Below, piece by piece: positions 52,780 to 62,012 of a DNA stretch of 64,000 bases. Both the position numbers and the translations under genes were made by a program. This DNA comes from Asaia bogorensis (GTDB lineage: Bacteria; Pseudomonadota; Alphaproteobacteria; CACIAM-22H2). Under the pieces are notes generated by a model. It worked only from the letters and a program-made list of their open reading frames with translations, searched no databases and was not told the origin of the DNA. Each line of letters begins with the position of its first letter. The first letter of the stretch is position 1. The stretch covers positions 52,595 through 116,594 of the forward strand of contig CAMDLT010000005.1 in NCBI GenBank assembly GCA_945901855.1. The letters run 5' to 3'.

Positions 52780-54561
52780 ATGTGCGGCATCGCGGGCATC
52801 ATGCTGCGGCCGGGCGCTGCCTTGCCGGACGGGCTGCTGGAAAAGCTCGGCGCCGCGATCGCGCATCGCGGACCCGACGGCACGGGCAGCTACCAAGCGG
52901 GCGATGTTGCTTTTGTGCACAACCGTCTGGCGATCGTCGATCTTGTGACGGGTGATCAGCCGTTGCGCGAGCCCGGCGGCGGCGTGCTCGTCGCCAACGG
53001 CGAGATCTACAACCATGTCGAGCTGCGCGACAAACTCCAGGACTTCGCCTTCAAGACGCAATCGGACTGCGAGCCGCCGTTGGCGCTCTATCGCCGGATC
53101 GGGCTCGACTATGCGGCGGCGCTGCGCGGCATGTACGCGATCGCCCTTCACGATGCGCGCGCGGGCAAGCTTGTGCTGACGCGCGATCCGTTCGGCATCA
53201 AGCCGCTTTATGTGGCGCGCTCGGAACTTGGCGTGGCGTTCGCGTCGGAGGCGCAGGCGCTGCGCGCGGCCGGGTTCGGCAGCGGCACGGTGCGCGCCGA
53301 CAAACGCGCCGAACTGCTGGAACTGCAGTTCCAAACCGGCGAGGCCACGATTATCGAGGGAATCGAGCGCGTGCTGCCGGGCGAAACGCTTGTGCTGGCG
53401 CGCGGGCAGATCGTCGAGCGCCGCCGCCAATCGGCACTGCCCGTCGGCGCGCCGGTGCCGATTTCCGCCCCCGATGCGCGCGCGCGTTTCGACTCCGTGT
53501 TCCAGGATAGCGTGCGAATCCACCAGCGCGCCGACGTGCCTTACGGCATGTTCTTGTCGGGCGGGGTCGATTCGTCGGCCGTGCTGGCGATGATGGCGCG
53601 TCTCAACGATCGGCCGGTGCGCGCCTTCACCGCGTATTTCCCGGATACGAAAGCTGCCGACGAGCGCGCCGCCGCCGCCGCCGTTGCGCAGGCATGCAAT
53701 GCGCATCTGTCCGAAGTTCCTGTTACAGCCGCGCATTTTTGGGCGCATCTGCCCGCGATCGCGGCCGCGATGGACGATCCGGCGGCCGACTACGCGATCG
53801 TGCCGACGTGGTTTCTGGCCCAGGCGGCGCGTGCCGACGGCTTGAAGGTGGTCTTGTCAGGCGAGGGCGGAGACGAGTTGTTTGCAGGCTACGGGCGCTA
53901 TCGCAGCGTCGTCAAACCCTGGTGGCTTGGCGGGCGTGCGATGCGTAGGCGCGGCACATTCGACGGGCTTGGCGTGTTGCGCGCCGATACCAAGGGCTGG
54001 CGCGACGGCGTGCAAGCCAGCGAATCGCGCGTGCGCACGCCCGGCCGCACGCCCTTGCAGGTGGCGCAGGCCGTCGATATCGACGCATGGCTGCCCAACG
54101 ATCTGCTCACCAAACTCGATCGCTGCTTGATGGCGCACGCCGTCGAAGGCCGTACGCCGTTTTTGGATCCGGAAATGGCGGCCTTCGCCTTTGCCCTGCC
54201 CGATTCGCTCAAGCTGCACCGGCGCTGGGGCAAGTGGATCGTGCGCAGCTGGCTCGATCATGTGCTGCCCCAGGCGCTCGCGTTTGCGCCCAAACAAGGC
54301 TTCAGCGTGCCCGTGCAAAGCTGGATCGCGGCCGAGGGGGCAAGGCTTGGCCCGCTGGTTGCCGCCACGCACGCCATCCGCGAGATCGCCGAACCCAAGG
54401 CGGTCGTCAAACTGTTCGAGAAGGCCGCCGACAAGCGGCGCGGCTTTGCCGCGTGGACCCTGCTTTTTTACGTTTTGTGGCACCGGCGCCATATGCTGGG
54501 ACTGGCGCCCGACTGCGACGTTTTCGAAGCGCTCGCCAGCGCCCAAGTTCGAGGAGTATAG
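52780..54561 (+). CDS. asnB: Glutamine-hydrolysing asparagine synthase-type amidotransferase
   Basis: The 593-residue protein has an N-terminal Ntn glutaminase domain beginning MCGIAGI with the catalytic Cys2, plus IAHRGPDGTG and NGEIYNH. A C-terminal ATP-PPi synthase domain carries FLSGGVDSSAVLAMM near residue 260 and LSGEGGDELFAGYGRYR. It may make asparagine. In glycan clusters, however, such AsnB/WbpS-type enzymes often amidate sugar acids, which the one-base link to five glycosyltransferases suggests. GAGGAGG twelve bases upstream serves as ribosome site inside the previous gene's end. pyrC follows three bases downstream. Confidence 0.88.
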   Translation: MCGIAGIMLRPGAALPDGLLEKLGAAIAHRGPDGTGSYQAGDVAFVHNRLAIVDLVTGDQPLREPGGGVLVANGEIYNHVELRDKLQDFAFKTQSDCEPPLALYRRIGLDYAAALRGMYAIALHDARAGKLVLTRDPFGIKPLYVARSELGVAFASEAQALRAAGFGSGTVRADKRAELLELQFQTGEATIIEGIERVLPGETLVLARGQIVERRRQSALPVGAPVPISAPDARARFDSVFQDSVRIHQRADVPYGMFLSGGVDSSAVLAMMARLNDRPVRAFTAYFPDTKAADERAAAAAVAQACNAHLSEVPVTAAHFWAHLPAIAAAMDDPAADYAIVPTWFLAQAARADGLKVVLSGEGGDELFAGYGRYRSVVKPWWLGGRAMRRRGTFDGLGVLRADTKGWRDGVQASESRVRTPGRTPLQVAQAVDIDAWLPNDLLTKLDRCLMAHAVEGRTPFLDPEMAAFAFALPDSLKLHRRWGKWIVRSWLDHVLPQALAFAPKQGFSVPVQSWIAAEGARLGPLVAATHAIREIAEPKAVVKLFEKAADKRRGFAAWTLLFYVLWHRRHMLGLAPDCDVFEALASAQVRGV

Positions 54562-54564
54562 CCC

Positions 54565-55599
54565 ATGACCGACCGCCTTGTGATCCGCCGGCCCGACGAT
54601 TGGCACGTGCATTTTCGCGACGGCGCCATGCTGGAAACCGTCGCGCCCTTCACCGCGCGCCAGTTCGCGCGCGCGATCGTCATGCCCAATCTGGTGCCGC
54701 CGATTACCACTGTGGAGGCCGCCAAAGCCTATGCCCAGCGCATCCGCAAAGCGGCGGGGCCGGGCTTCGAGCCGCTGATGACGTGCTATCTGACCGACAC
54801 GCTCGACCCGGACGAGGTCGAGCGCGGCTACGTGCAGGGCGTTTGGATCGCGGCCAAGCTGTATCCGGCGCACGCCACGACCAATTCCGCGCACGGCGTC
54901 AGCGACATCGCGAAGATTTCGCGCGTTCTCGATCGCATGCAGCGCATCGGCATGAAGCTGCTCGTGCATGGCGAAGAGACCGCGAAGCATATCGACATCT
55001 TCGACCGCGAAGCGGCCTTCATCGACAGCAAGCTTGCGGCGCTTGTACGCGATTTCCCCGCGCTCAAAATCGTATTCGAACACATCACCACCAAAGAAGC
55101 CGTCGATTTCGTCGCGAGCGCCCCAAAGACGCTCGCCGCGACCATCACGCCGCACCATCTGATGATCGACCGCAACGCGATTTTCGAAGGCGGCATTCGC
55201 CCGCATCTCTATTGCCTGCCGATCGCCAAGCGCAGCCATCACCGCACGGCGTTGCGCGTGGCCGCAACGTCGGGCTCGGCCAAGTTCTTTTTGGGCACCG
55301 ACACGGCCCCGCATGCGGTCCACACCAAGGAAGCCGCGTGCGGATGTGCTGGCATTTTCAACGCGCCCGCGGCGCTCGAAGCGTATTTGCGCGTGTTCGA
55401 CGAGGAAAACGCGCTCGATCGCTTCGAGGCGTTCGCCAGCCTCAACGGCCCCGCCTTCTACGATCTGCCGGTCAACGAAGAACGCATCGTGCTGGCGCGT
55501 GCGTCGGTGACGGGCGTCGAGCGCGTGCCGGGACCGGCGGGCGACATCGTTGCCTATCTCGGCGGGCAGGATCTGGGTTGGCGCATTTCGGCGGCTTAG
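54565..55599 (+). CDS. pyrC: Dihydroorotase, class II (homodimeric)
   Basis: PyrC interconverts carbamoyl aspartate and dihydroorotate in pyrimidine synthesis. The 344-residue product is of the short E. coli type: metal ligands in [10 protein letters not shown] (H14, H16), the carbamylated lysine K98 in [13 protein letters not shown], histidines in LVHGEE and FEHITTKEA, and the catalytic aspartate in [15 protein letters not shown] precedes the ATG, overlapping the asnB end. Its presence at the end of a glycan operon may be accidental linkage. Thiolase begins 40 bases downstream. Confidence 0.96.
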   Translation: MTDRLVIRRPDDWHVHFRDGAMLETVAPFTARQFARAIVMPNLVPPITTVEAAKAYAQRIRKAAGPGFEPLMTCYLTDTLDPDEVERGYVQGVWIAAKLYPAHATTNSAHGVSDIAKISRVLDRMQRIGMKLLVHGEETAKHIDIFDREAAFIDSKLAALVRDFPALKIVFEHITTKEAVDFVASAPKTLAATITPHHLMIDRNAIFEGGIRPHLYCLPIAKRSHHRTALRVAATSGSAKFFLGTDTAPHAVHTKEAACGCAGIFNAPAALEAYLRVFDEENALDRFEAFASLNGPAFYDLPVNEERIVLARASVTGVERVPGPAGDIVAYLGGQDLGWRISAA

Positions 55600-55639
55600 T
55601 CGCAGACGTTTTCGGTTCGATTTTGAACGGGAGGAATCG

Positions 55640-56809
55640 ATGGAAGGTTGCATCGTTGGCTGGTCGCACGGAAAGTTCGGCAAGCGCGAAGGGGTCGATC
55701 TGGAAGCGCTGCTGGCGGAAGTGTGTTTGGGTGCCCTCGTCGATGCCGGGCTCGGGCCCGACGACGTGGACGAGATCTATGTCGGACATTTCGGCGGCGG
55801 GTTCGTCAAACAGGATTTCCCGGCGTCGCTGGTGCTCCAGACCTCCGACAAGTTCCGCTTCAAGCCCGCGACGCGCGTCGAAAATGCCTGCGCTACGGGC
55901 TCGGCCGCCGTGCATATGGGCTTGACGTCGATCGCGGCCAAGCGCGCGCGCATCGTGCTCGTCGCGGGCGTCGAAAAAATGACCGAGACGCCGGGCGACG
56001 TGGTCGGCGGCATTCTGATGAAGGCGAGCTACGTGAAGGAAGAAGACCGGCCGGGCATGAGCTTTGCGGGCGTCTTCGGGCATATCGCGCAGCTCTATGC
56101 GCAGCGCTACGGCGATCCTTCGGACGCAATGGCGCGCATCGCGGCCAAGAACCACAAAAACGGTTGCGCCAACCCCTATGCGCAATTGCGCAAGGATCTG
56201 GGGTTCGAATTCTGCAATGCCGTGTCGGACAAGAACCCGCTGGTCGCGGGGCCGTTGCGCCGCACCGATTGCAGCCTCGTATCGGACGGCGCGGCCGCAC
56301 TGGTGCTGGCCGATCTTGGCACGGCGCTGACGCTCAAGAAGGCGGTGGCGTTCCGTGCCGTCCAGCAGGTCAACGACTACCTGCCCATGAGCAGGCGCGA
56401 TATCGTCGCCTTCGAAGGCTGCGCCAAGGCGTGGCAGCAAGCCTATGCGCAGGCGCGCATCGGCGTCGGCGACCTCAAGCTCGTCGAAACGCACGACTGC
56501 TTCACGATCGCGGAATTGCTGCAATACGAGGCGATGGGGCTGGCCAAGCCCGGCCAGGCCGGCGCCCTCGCGCGCGAAGGCATCACGGCCAAAGACGGGC
56601 GTCTGCCCGTCAACGCGTCGGGCGGGCTCAAATCCAAGGGCCATCCGATCGGTGCGACCGGCGTTTCGATGCACATCATGGCCGCGATGCAAGCCACCGG
56701 CACGGCAGGCGACATGCAAGTAAAAAACCCAGGTCTAGCGGGCGTTTTCAACATGGGCGGCGCCGCCGTCGCCAACTATGTTTCAATTTTAGACCCAATT
56801 CGCGTGTAG
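55640..56809 (+). CDS. Thiolase-family acetyl-CoA acetyltransferase
   Basis: The 389-residue protein is a thiolase of the SCP-x/acetyl-CoA acetyltransferase-like subgroup. It shows the active-site cysteine in ENACATGSAAVH near residue 87, the HDCFTIAELL histidine region near residue 288 and GGLKSKGHPIGATG near residue 332. ATG 55640 follows GGGAGGAA. It could act in fatty-acid oxidation or ketone condensation; no partner genes for beta-oxidation are adjacent, so substrate is open. A weak 7-bp hairpin (56811-56829) follows the stop but lacks a T-run. Confidence 0.9.
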   Translation: MEGCIVGWSHGKFGKREGVDLEALLAEVCLGALVDAGLGPDDVDEIYVGHFGGGFVKQDFPASLVLQTSDKFRFKPATRVENACATGSAAVHMGLTSIAAKRARIVLVAGVEKMTETPGDVVGGILMKASYVKEEDRPGMSFAGVFGHIAQLYAQRYGDPSDAMARIAAKNHKNGCANPYAQLRKDLGFEFCNAVSDKNPLVAGPLRRTDCSLVSDGAAALVLADLGTALTLKKAVAFRAVQQVNDYLPMSRRDIVAFEGCAKAWQQAYAQARIGVGDLKLVETHDCFTIAELLQYEAMGLAKPGQAGALAREGITAKDGRLPVNASGGLKSKGHPIGATGVSMHIMAAMQATGTAGDMQVKNPGLAGVFNMGGAAVANYVSILDPIRV

Positions 56810-56845
56810 AATTGCGGCGAACCCGCAATCGAACAGGAAAAAGCA

Positions 56846-59191
56846 ATGACGCTTCGTTTTAAGCTTTACGCGCTGACGCTCGTGCTGTCGGCGATGGCCC
56901 TCATTTTCGTGGTGTTGCGGGCGAACGAAGCAATTGCCGTGCGCAATGCGATTGCCCAGGCCGTGACGATCAACGCGATCGCGGACCGATATCTTGCCGC
57001 AGCCGCCGATTGGGCGGTCGAACGCGGCACAGCGAACACCGTTGTCGCGAACCCAACGGCGGCCACGCCCGCCCAGCGCCAGACGATCCTTCAGCGTCGC
57101 CAAGCAGGCGACGCGGCATTTGCCGAGGCGGGTCGACTGGTGGCGCAAGCAACCTTCCTGCCCGACAGCGCGCGCCAGTTCCACGCGCGCGCGGTCGAGC
57201 GCCAGCGCGGGGTGGCTGCGCTTCGCACGCGCGTCGACGCGGTTGCAGCCGTCGAGCCCGAGCTGGTACGCGACTGGTTTCCTGCCATCAGCGGCCTCGT
57301 GCTCGCCAGCATGGACGCGCGCACGGAGATCGAGCGCCAAATGACGGGCGACGTGCCGATCGATCTGCGCACGTTGGTCGAGGTCAAGGGCCTGCTCGCG
57401 ATCATGAGCGAATTTGCCGGGCGCGAACGCGGCGGCATTGCCGGGGCGATCGCCAGCGGTCGGCCCCTGACGGTCGCGCAGTCGCTGGTGCAGGGCGAAA
57501 ATCGCGGCCAGATCGCGCTGTCGCAGTCGCGCTTGGACACGCTTGCGCGCGGCGTGGCGCCCGACGTGGCGCGCGCCATTGGCGAGGCCAAGTCGGCTTA
57601 TTTCGAAAATTTTGGCCAGCTTCGCGCGCGCGTGCTGGCAGCGGCCAATGCAAGCGAGCCCTATCCGGTGGCGGCGGGCGATTGGTTTGCCCAAGCGACG
57701 GCAGCGATCGAAAAGATCATCGGCGCCCAAGCCGCCGCCACCAAAGAAGCCCAGGCGGTCGCCGATGCCGCGACGGCAGCCGCAACGGCCAAGCTGACTG
57801 CAGGCTTTGCAGTCGGGCTTGCCGTGCTGGCGATCGCGCTACTCGCGCTGTGGATGGTGGCCGTGCAAATCGCCGGTCCGCTGCTGGGCATGGCAGCCGC
57901 GATGCGCAAACTGGCCGACGGCAATTTGGCGACGGTCGTGCCGGGCGTCGGGCGCAGCGACGAGATCGGCGGCATGGCGGGCGCCATGGAAGTGTTCAAG
58001 ACCAATGCCGTCGAAAACGAACGCCTCAAAGCCGCCCAAGAGGCCGCGAGCGTCCAAGCCGAGGCCAACAAGCGCAAGGCGCTGCTCGACATGGCCGAAA
58101 CGGTCGAGCGCGAAACGACCGCAGCGGTCGAAGGCGTCGCATCGGCGACGCGCGCGGTCGATGGCATGGCCGACGGGATGGCGAAACGCGCGGTGATGGT
58201 GGGCGAAAACGCGCAGTCGGTTGCTTCCGCCTCCGAAGAAGCGCTCAGCAATGCCCAGACGGTTGCCTCGGCCGCCGAGGAACTGACGAGCTCGATTCGC
58301 GAAATTGCGGCGCAGATGGGGCGCGCCAGCGTCGCGACGCGCCATGCGGTCGATACCAGTTCCGACGCGCGCGCCAAAATCGGCGCTTTGTCGGCGGCGG
58401 TCGGGCGCATTTCCGACGTCACCAAGCTGATCGGCCAGATCGCCAGCCAGACCAATCTGCTGGCGCTCAACGCGACGATCGAAGCGGCGCGTGCGGGGGA
58501 TGCGGGCAAAGGTTTTGCCGTTGTCGCGTCGGAGGTCAAAAACCTCGCGAGCCAGACCTCGCGTTCGACCGAAGATATTGATCGTCAGGTTGCCGAGATC
58601 CGCGTGGCGACCGACGAAGCGGTCGCGTCGGTCGCTGCGATCGCCGACAGCATCGCCGAGATCGACGCGGTTGCCAGTTCGGTTGCGACGGCCGTCGAGG
58701 AGCAAGGGGCGGCAACGCAGGAAATCGCCCGCAACGTTTCCCAAACCACGCTGGCCGCGCAGGAAGTGTCGACGCGCATCGCGACCGTTTCGAGCGACGC
58801 CGACGAAGTCGGCCGACGCTCGGTCGAAATGCGCGCGTCGGTCGAGGGAGTCACGCAAAATATCGAAAAGCTCAAATCGACGCTCGTGCGGGTCGTGCGC
58901 ACGTCGACCGAAGACGCCAATCGACGCATGTTCGCGCGCCGGGCCGTGCGATTGTCGGGCAAGCTTGCCGACGGTTCGAGCGTCGCCGTTCTCGATCTGT
59001 CGGAGGGCGGCGCGAAGTTGGCGGATGCCGGAAAATTCGCGCAAGGCAAACGCGGCCGTTTGACGCTCGATGGCTATGCCAAAGCGCTCGACTTCGAGGT
59101 GCGCGAGGTGGAGGACGGCCATGCCCATCTCCAATTCGAGGCGACAAACGAGCCGGCCTGGCGCGACTTTATCGCGCGCCACGGGAATTAA
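56846..59191 (+). CDS. Methyl-accepting chemotaxis protein with C-terminal PilZ domain
   Basis: The 781-residue receptor has an N-terminal membrane span (about residues 6-27) and a periplasmic helical sensor of about 290 residues ([16 protein letters not shown] recalls NIT-type nitrate-sensing helices). The second span is at about 316-342, followed by HAMP and the signalling hairpin [20 protein letters not shown] final PilZ domain from about residue 690 ([23 protein letters not shown]) should bind cyclic-di-GMP. This couples chemotaxis to c-di-GMP, as described for Azospirillum Tlp1. Ribosome site AGGAA. A response regulator gene follows 47 bases downstream. Confidence 0.93.
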   Translation: MTLRFKLYALTLVLSAMALIFVVLRANEAIAVRNAIAQAVTINAIADRYLAAAADWAVERGTANTVVANPTAATPAQRQTILQRRQAGDAAFAEAGRLVAQATFLPDSARQFHARAVERQRGVAALRTRVDAVAAVEPELVRDWFPAISGLVLASMDARTEIERQMTGDVPIDLRTLVEVKGLLAIMSEFAGRERGGIAGAIASGRPLTVAQSLVQGENRGQIALSQSRLDTLARGVAPDVARAIGEAKSAYFENFGQLRARVLAAANASEPYPVAAGDWFAQATAAIEKIIGAQAAATKEAQAVADAATAAATAKLTAGFAVGLAVLAIALLALWMVAVQIAGPLLGMAAAMRKLADGNLATVVPGVGRSDEIGGMAGAMEVFKTNAVENERLKAAQEAASVQAEANKRKALLDMAETVERETTAAVEGVASATRAVDGMADGMAKRAVMVGENAQSVASASEEALSNAQTVASAAEELTSSIREIAAQMGRASVATRHAVDTSSDARAKIGALSAAVGRISDVTKLIGQIASQTNLLALNATIEAARAGDAGKGFAVVASEVKNLASQTSRSTEDIDRQVAEIRVATDEAVASVAAIADSIAEIDAVASSVATAVEEQGAATQEIARNVSQTTLAAQEVSTRIATVSSDADEVGRRSVEMRASVEGVTQNIEKLKSTLVRVVRTSTEDANRRMFARRAVRLSGKLADGSSVAVLDLSEGGAKLADAGKFAQGKRGRLTLDGYAKALDFEVREVEDGHAHLQFEATNEPAWRDFIARHGN

Positions 59192-59238
59192 AATATTCGA
59201 TGATGATCGGCTGAAAGATCCGTTGTAGGTTGTAGGCC

Positions 59239-60027
59239 ATGAAGGGTCCCGTTCTTCTCCTCGACGCGCGTGAGACCGAGAGCACGCAAACCTTGCAAGC
59301 CCTGGCAGCGGCGGGCTTTGCGGTCGTGTGCGCGCCGACGGCGCACGCGGCGCTGGTCAGTTGCGGCAATGTCGATCCGCGCATGGCCGTCATCGAACTC
59401 GACTCGCTTGCGCTCGATGTTGGAGCGGCGGCCGGGCTCAAGGTCCGCTGGCCCCATCTGGCGGTCGTGGCGCTGGCCAAAGCCCAGCGCGGCAAGACCG
59501 ACACCGAAATGCTCGCCGGTGCGCGCGCGGTTGGCGCACACGCGTTTTTGGTCCACCCCGTCGCGCCGGCAGATCTGGCCCGACGATTGGACGAACTTGC
59601 GCGCCAAGGCTACGGCTTGCCCGACCGGCGTCGTACCGTGCTGGTCGTCGACGACAGCGAGACGGTCGGGGAAATGATGCGCACGTTCCTCAAAAAGAAC
59701 GGCTTCAACGCAGTCGTCAAAACGACCTGGGAAGCCGCCTTGAGCGGGTGGGACACGCTTGGAATCGATTTGGTCTTTACCGATATCTTTATGCCCGGAA
59801 TGGGCGGGGTCGAGGGCATCTGTCATGCCCGCGCAAACTGGGCACCGGTGCCGATCGTCGCGTTCTCTGAAGGCCTCGGCGGCCGCATGGAGTCGGATCA
59901 GGCGCTGCTGGCCGCGCAGAAAATCGGTGCCGACGCGACGCTGGCCAAACCGCTTGACGAGGCCAAGGTCGTGGCGCTGGTGCGCCAGCTTTTGCCGGCC
60001 CCCGAATTGCGGCGCGCAAGCGCCTAA
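59239..60027 (+). CDS. Dual-receiver response regulator
   Basis: The 262-residue protein contains two CheY-like domains and no output domain. The C-terminal receiver is canonical: acidic pair D138-D139 in LVVDDSETVG, phosphoacceptor D182 in VFTDIFMPGMGG and conserved K237 in LAKPLD. The N-terminal receiver (residues 1-125) keeps the fold (VLLLDARETESTQTL, AHAFLVHPVAPADLA) but lacks a convincing acidic pair and phosphosite, so it is probably a pseudo-receiver. It lies just after the PilZ chemoreceptor on the same strand and may respond to the same kinase. Confidence 0.87.
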   Translation: MKGPVLLLDARETESTQTLQALAAAGFAVVCAPTAHAALVSCGNVDPRMAVIELDSLALDVGAAAGLKVRWPHLAVVALAKAQRGKTDTEMLAGARAVGAHAFLVHPVAPADLARRLDELARQGYGLPDRRRTVLVVDDSETVGEMMRTFLKKNGFNAVVKTTWEAALSGWDTLGIDLVFTDIFMPGMGGVEGICHARANWAPVPIVAFSEGLGGRMESDQALLAAQKIGADATLAKPLDEAKVVALVRQLLPAPELRRASA

Positions 60028-60119
60028 TCGAAGGCTGTTTCGATCCGAGATTGTCTTCGAGATCGGCTCGAATCGCCGTCGTATCCGTTGGCTGCCGAAG
60101 TCGTGTTGGAGGTGTTTGT

Positions 60120-60682
60120 GTGCGAAACCGCCATGCTTCAGCGGGGCGTGGTGCTGTCTTGACGTCGGAGACGGATATATCGTTCGGCACGCGCTTAGGG
60201 CATGTGGGGCTTGCGGAAGCCTTTGCCTATTGGGCCGAGCTTGCGCGCGAGGGGACGCCCGCCTATCGCGCATTCGATCCTATTCGCATCCCGGCATTGC
60301 TGCCATATTTGCAGGTGTATCGACGCATGCCGGATGGTGGGTTGCGGCCCGGATCGGCTGCAACAATTTCGGTCGGCTACTGTCGGACATTCTGCCTCCC
60401 GAGCCCTATGCCGAACGGGCCGTCCTGTTCGAACGCGCCATGGTCGACGGCATGCCGGTTGCCTATCGCAGCGTCGTGGCGATCGCGACGCGCGAGCATG
60501 TGCTGCAAAAACGGGTCTTGATGCCGTTCGTCGAAAACGGCCCGGCCGCGGATTTGGTTTTGGCGATGGTCGTTGGCCTTCGAATGTCGTCGCAGGATTT
60601 CGAGGCCGGCGGCCACTCGCCGGGCTTGCGCGACGTCATCCGCGCCCGTCCCGAGGATATTCCAGGCCGCGCGCGCCGCTGA
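60120..60682 (+). pseudogene. PAS_5-type PAS domain gene interrupted by a frameshift
   Basis: Two adjacent reading frames together make one PAS_5-like protein. From GTG 60120 (GGAGG six bases upstream) the first frame reads through LAEAFAYWAELAREGTPAYR and IPALLPYLQVYRRMPDGGLR to about 60347. The second frame continues from about 60350 with RIGCNNFGRLLSDILPPEPY, FERAMVDGMPVAYR and VLMPFVENGPAADLVLAMV to the stop at 60682. A one-base loss near 60348 would restore a single frame of about 188 codons. It is either a recent pseudogene or a sequencing error. Function would be sensing or a regulatory accessory role. Confidence 0.8.
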
Positions 60683-60703
60683 CGGCAAGCCAGCCCGCGT
60701 CGG

Positions 60704-61090
60704 CTAGGAAATGTCGAGCAGGGTTTGCACGACGACGCCCACCAGCATGGCGAACGAGGCGAGATACGCGATCAGGAATCCGGGCCCGCGCTTGGCCGGG
60801 TTGGCATAGTAGCTTCGCGCATAAAGCAGGCGACCGACGATCCAGACCGCAGCGCCAAGCCCGGCCCAATCGTCGCCGACCCAGACCGCGCATAGCCACA
60901 AAGCGGGCAGGAATGTCGCAAGCTGTTCGAGCGTGTTGGCCTGCACGCGCGCGCGTTTTTCGAACTCGATATCGCCCGTCATCGCGGGCGCGGCGATTTT
61001 GTATTTGCCGCGCGCGACGCCGACCAGCATCGTCACGCCGATATAGACAAAAAGCGCGCCGACAGTTCCCAAAGTTGCATACGGATACAT
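60704..61090 (-). CDS. MAPEG family membrane protein
   Basis: The 128-residue product has four membrane spans and the MAPEG signature EFEKRARVQANTLEQLATFL near residues 42-61 (E-x2-x-R-x2-R-x-Q-x-NTLE). The family includes glutathione transferases and peroxidases of membrane lipids. Bacterial members are mostly uncharacterised and may conjugate hydrophobic electrophiles. ATG 61090 has AAGGA seven bases upstream. It is convergent with the frameshifted PAS gene (21-base gap) and divergent from the HD-domain gene. Confidence 0.88.
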   Translation of the reverse strand: MYPYATLGTVGALFVYIGVTMLVGVARGKYKIAAPAMTGDIEFEKRARVQANTLEQLATFLPALWLCAVWVGDDWAGLGAAVWIVGRLLYARSYYANPAKRGPGFLIAYLASFAMLVGVVVQTLLDIS

Positions 61091-61365
61091 CTTGCTTCCT
61101 TTTTCTATTCGCGGGCTTGGCGCGATGGAGCGACAGATCGAGGATCCAGCGCGATCGTGGCGTCAAGTTCGAGCCCGAGGCCTGCACCGGATCCGAATGG
61201 AAAATCAGGTCTGGCCGACGCAAAAACGCCTGCGACGGCGATGCAGCCGTCGCGTTCGGGATCGTCGATCTGCGCGAGCGACAAATTCATCTGGCATCTT
61301 GCGAAACTGTCACAATGTTTCGTGTAGTGTCACGCGAAAGATTTCGAGCGGAAGAGGATTGCATC

Positions 61366-61914
61366 GTGGACGAAATTGCGTCGCGCATTTTGACCGTTCT
61401 GGAAGGTCCTGCGGGCAGCGCCCATTACGGCGAAGGGGTCAGCGAGTGCCAGCACGCGCTGCAAGCGGCAACCTTGGCCGAGCAAGCGGGTGCGGCACCG
61501 TCGTTGGTCGCGGCTGCATTGCTGCACGATATTGGCCATCTGCTGCACGGGCTGGGGGAGGACGTTGCCGAACGCGGCCTCGATTCCAAGCACGAGGCGG
61601 TTGGCGCTGCTTATCTCGCGCGCTATTTTGGCGAAGACGTTGTCGGTCCGGTTGCCTTGCATGTCGATGCCAAGCGCTATCGCGTGACGGCCGATCCTGC
61701 CTATGCGGCGACCTTGTCGATGGCATCGACGCGCTCGCTGGCCCTGCAAGGCGGGCCGATGGACGCCGACGAAATGAAGCGATTTATCGCCAAGCGCCAT
61801 GCGCTCGACGCGCTGCAACTGCGCGAATGGGACGATCTTGCCAAGATCGTCGGACGCGCGACGCCGCCGCCCGCCCATTTTCGTGCAGCACTCGAAGCGA
61901 GCTTGCGGCGCTAG
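61366..61914 (+). CDS. PhnZ-like HD-domain oxygenase
   Basis: The 182-residue protein belongs to the HD-domain group of PhnZ, a mixed-valent diiron oxygenase that cleaves organophosphonates. Key features are YGEGVSECQHALQAATLA (Tyr/Glu substrate lid and first His), LLHDIGHLL (H54, D55, H58), a third His in DSKHEAVG, and LHVDAKRY whose His and Lys have the same H-x3-K spacing as PhnZ. GTG 61366 is preferred because GAGGA is seven bases upstream; an ATG at 61315 is alternative. No PhnY-type hydroxylase or other phosphonate gene is near, so the substrate may differ. Confidence 0.85.
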   Translation: MDEIASRILTVLEGPAGSAHYGEGVSECQHALQAATLAEQAGAAPSLVAAALLHDIGHLLHGLGEDVAERGLDSKHEAVGAAYLARYFGEDVVGPVALHVDAKRYRVTADPAYAATLSMASTRSLALQGGPMDADEMKRFIAKRHALDALQLREWDDLAKIVGRATPPPAHFRAALEASLRR

Positions 61915-62012
61915 CGCGATTGCCGTTCGCATGGGCTCAAGGCAGCCGCGCTAGGTATTTGGTTGTCGCAATTTCTGAGTCGCCAAGTGATTCTACCTGA
62001 CTTGAAAATGCT

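Noticed and set aside
56811..56829. Hairpin ATTGCGG/CCGCAAT after the thiolase gene as a terminator
   Set aside because: The stem is only seven base pairs and no T-run follows; it also lies within 20 bases of the chemoreceptor start.
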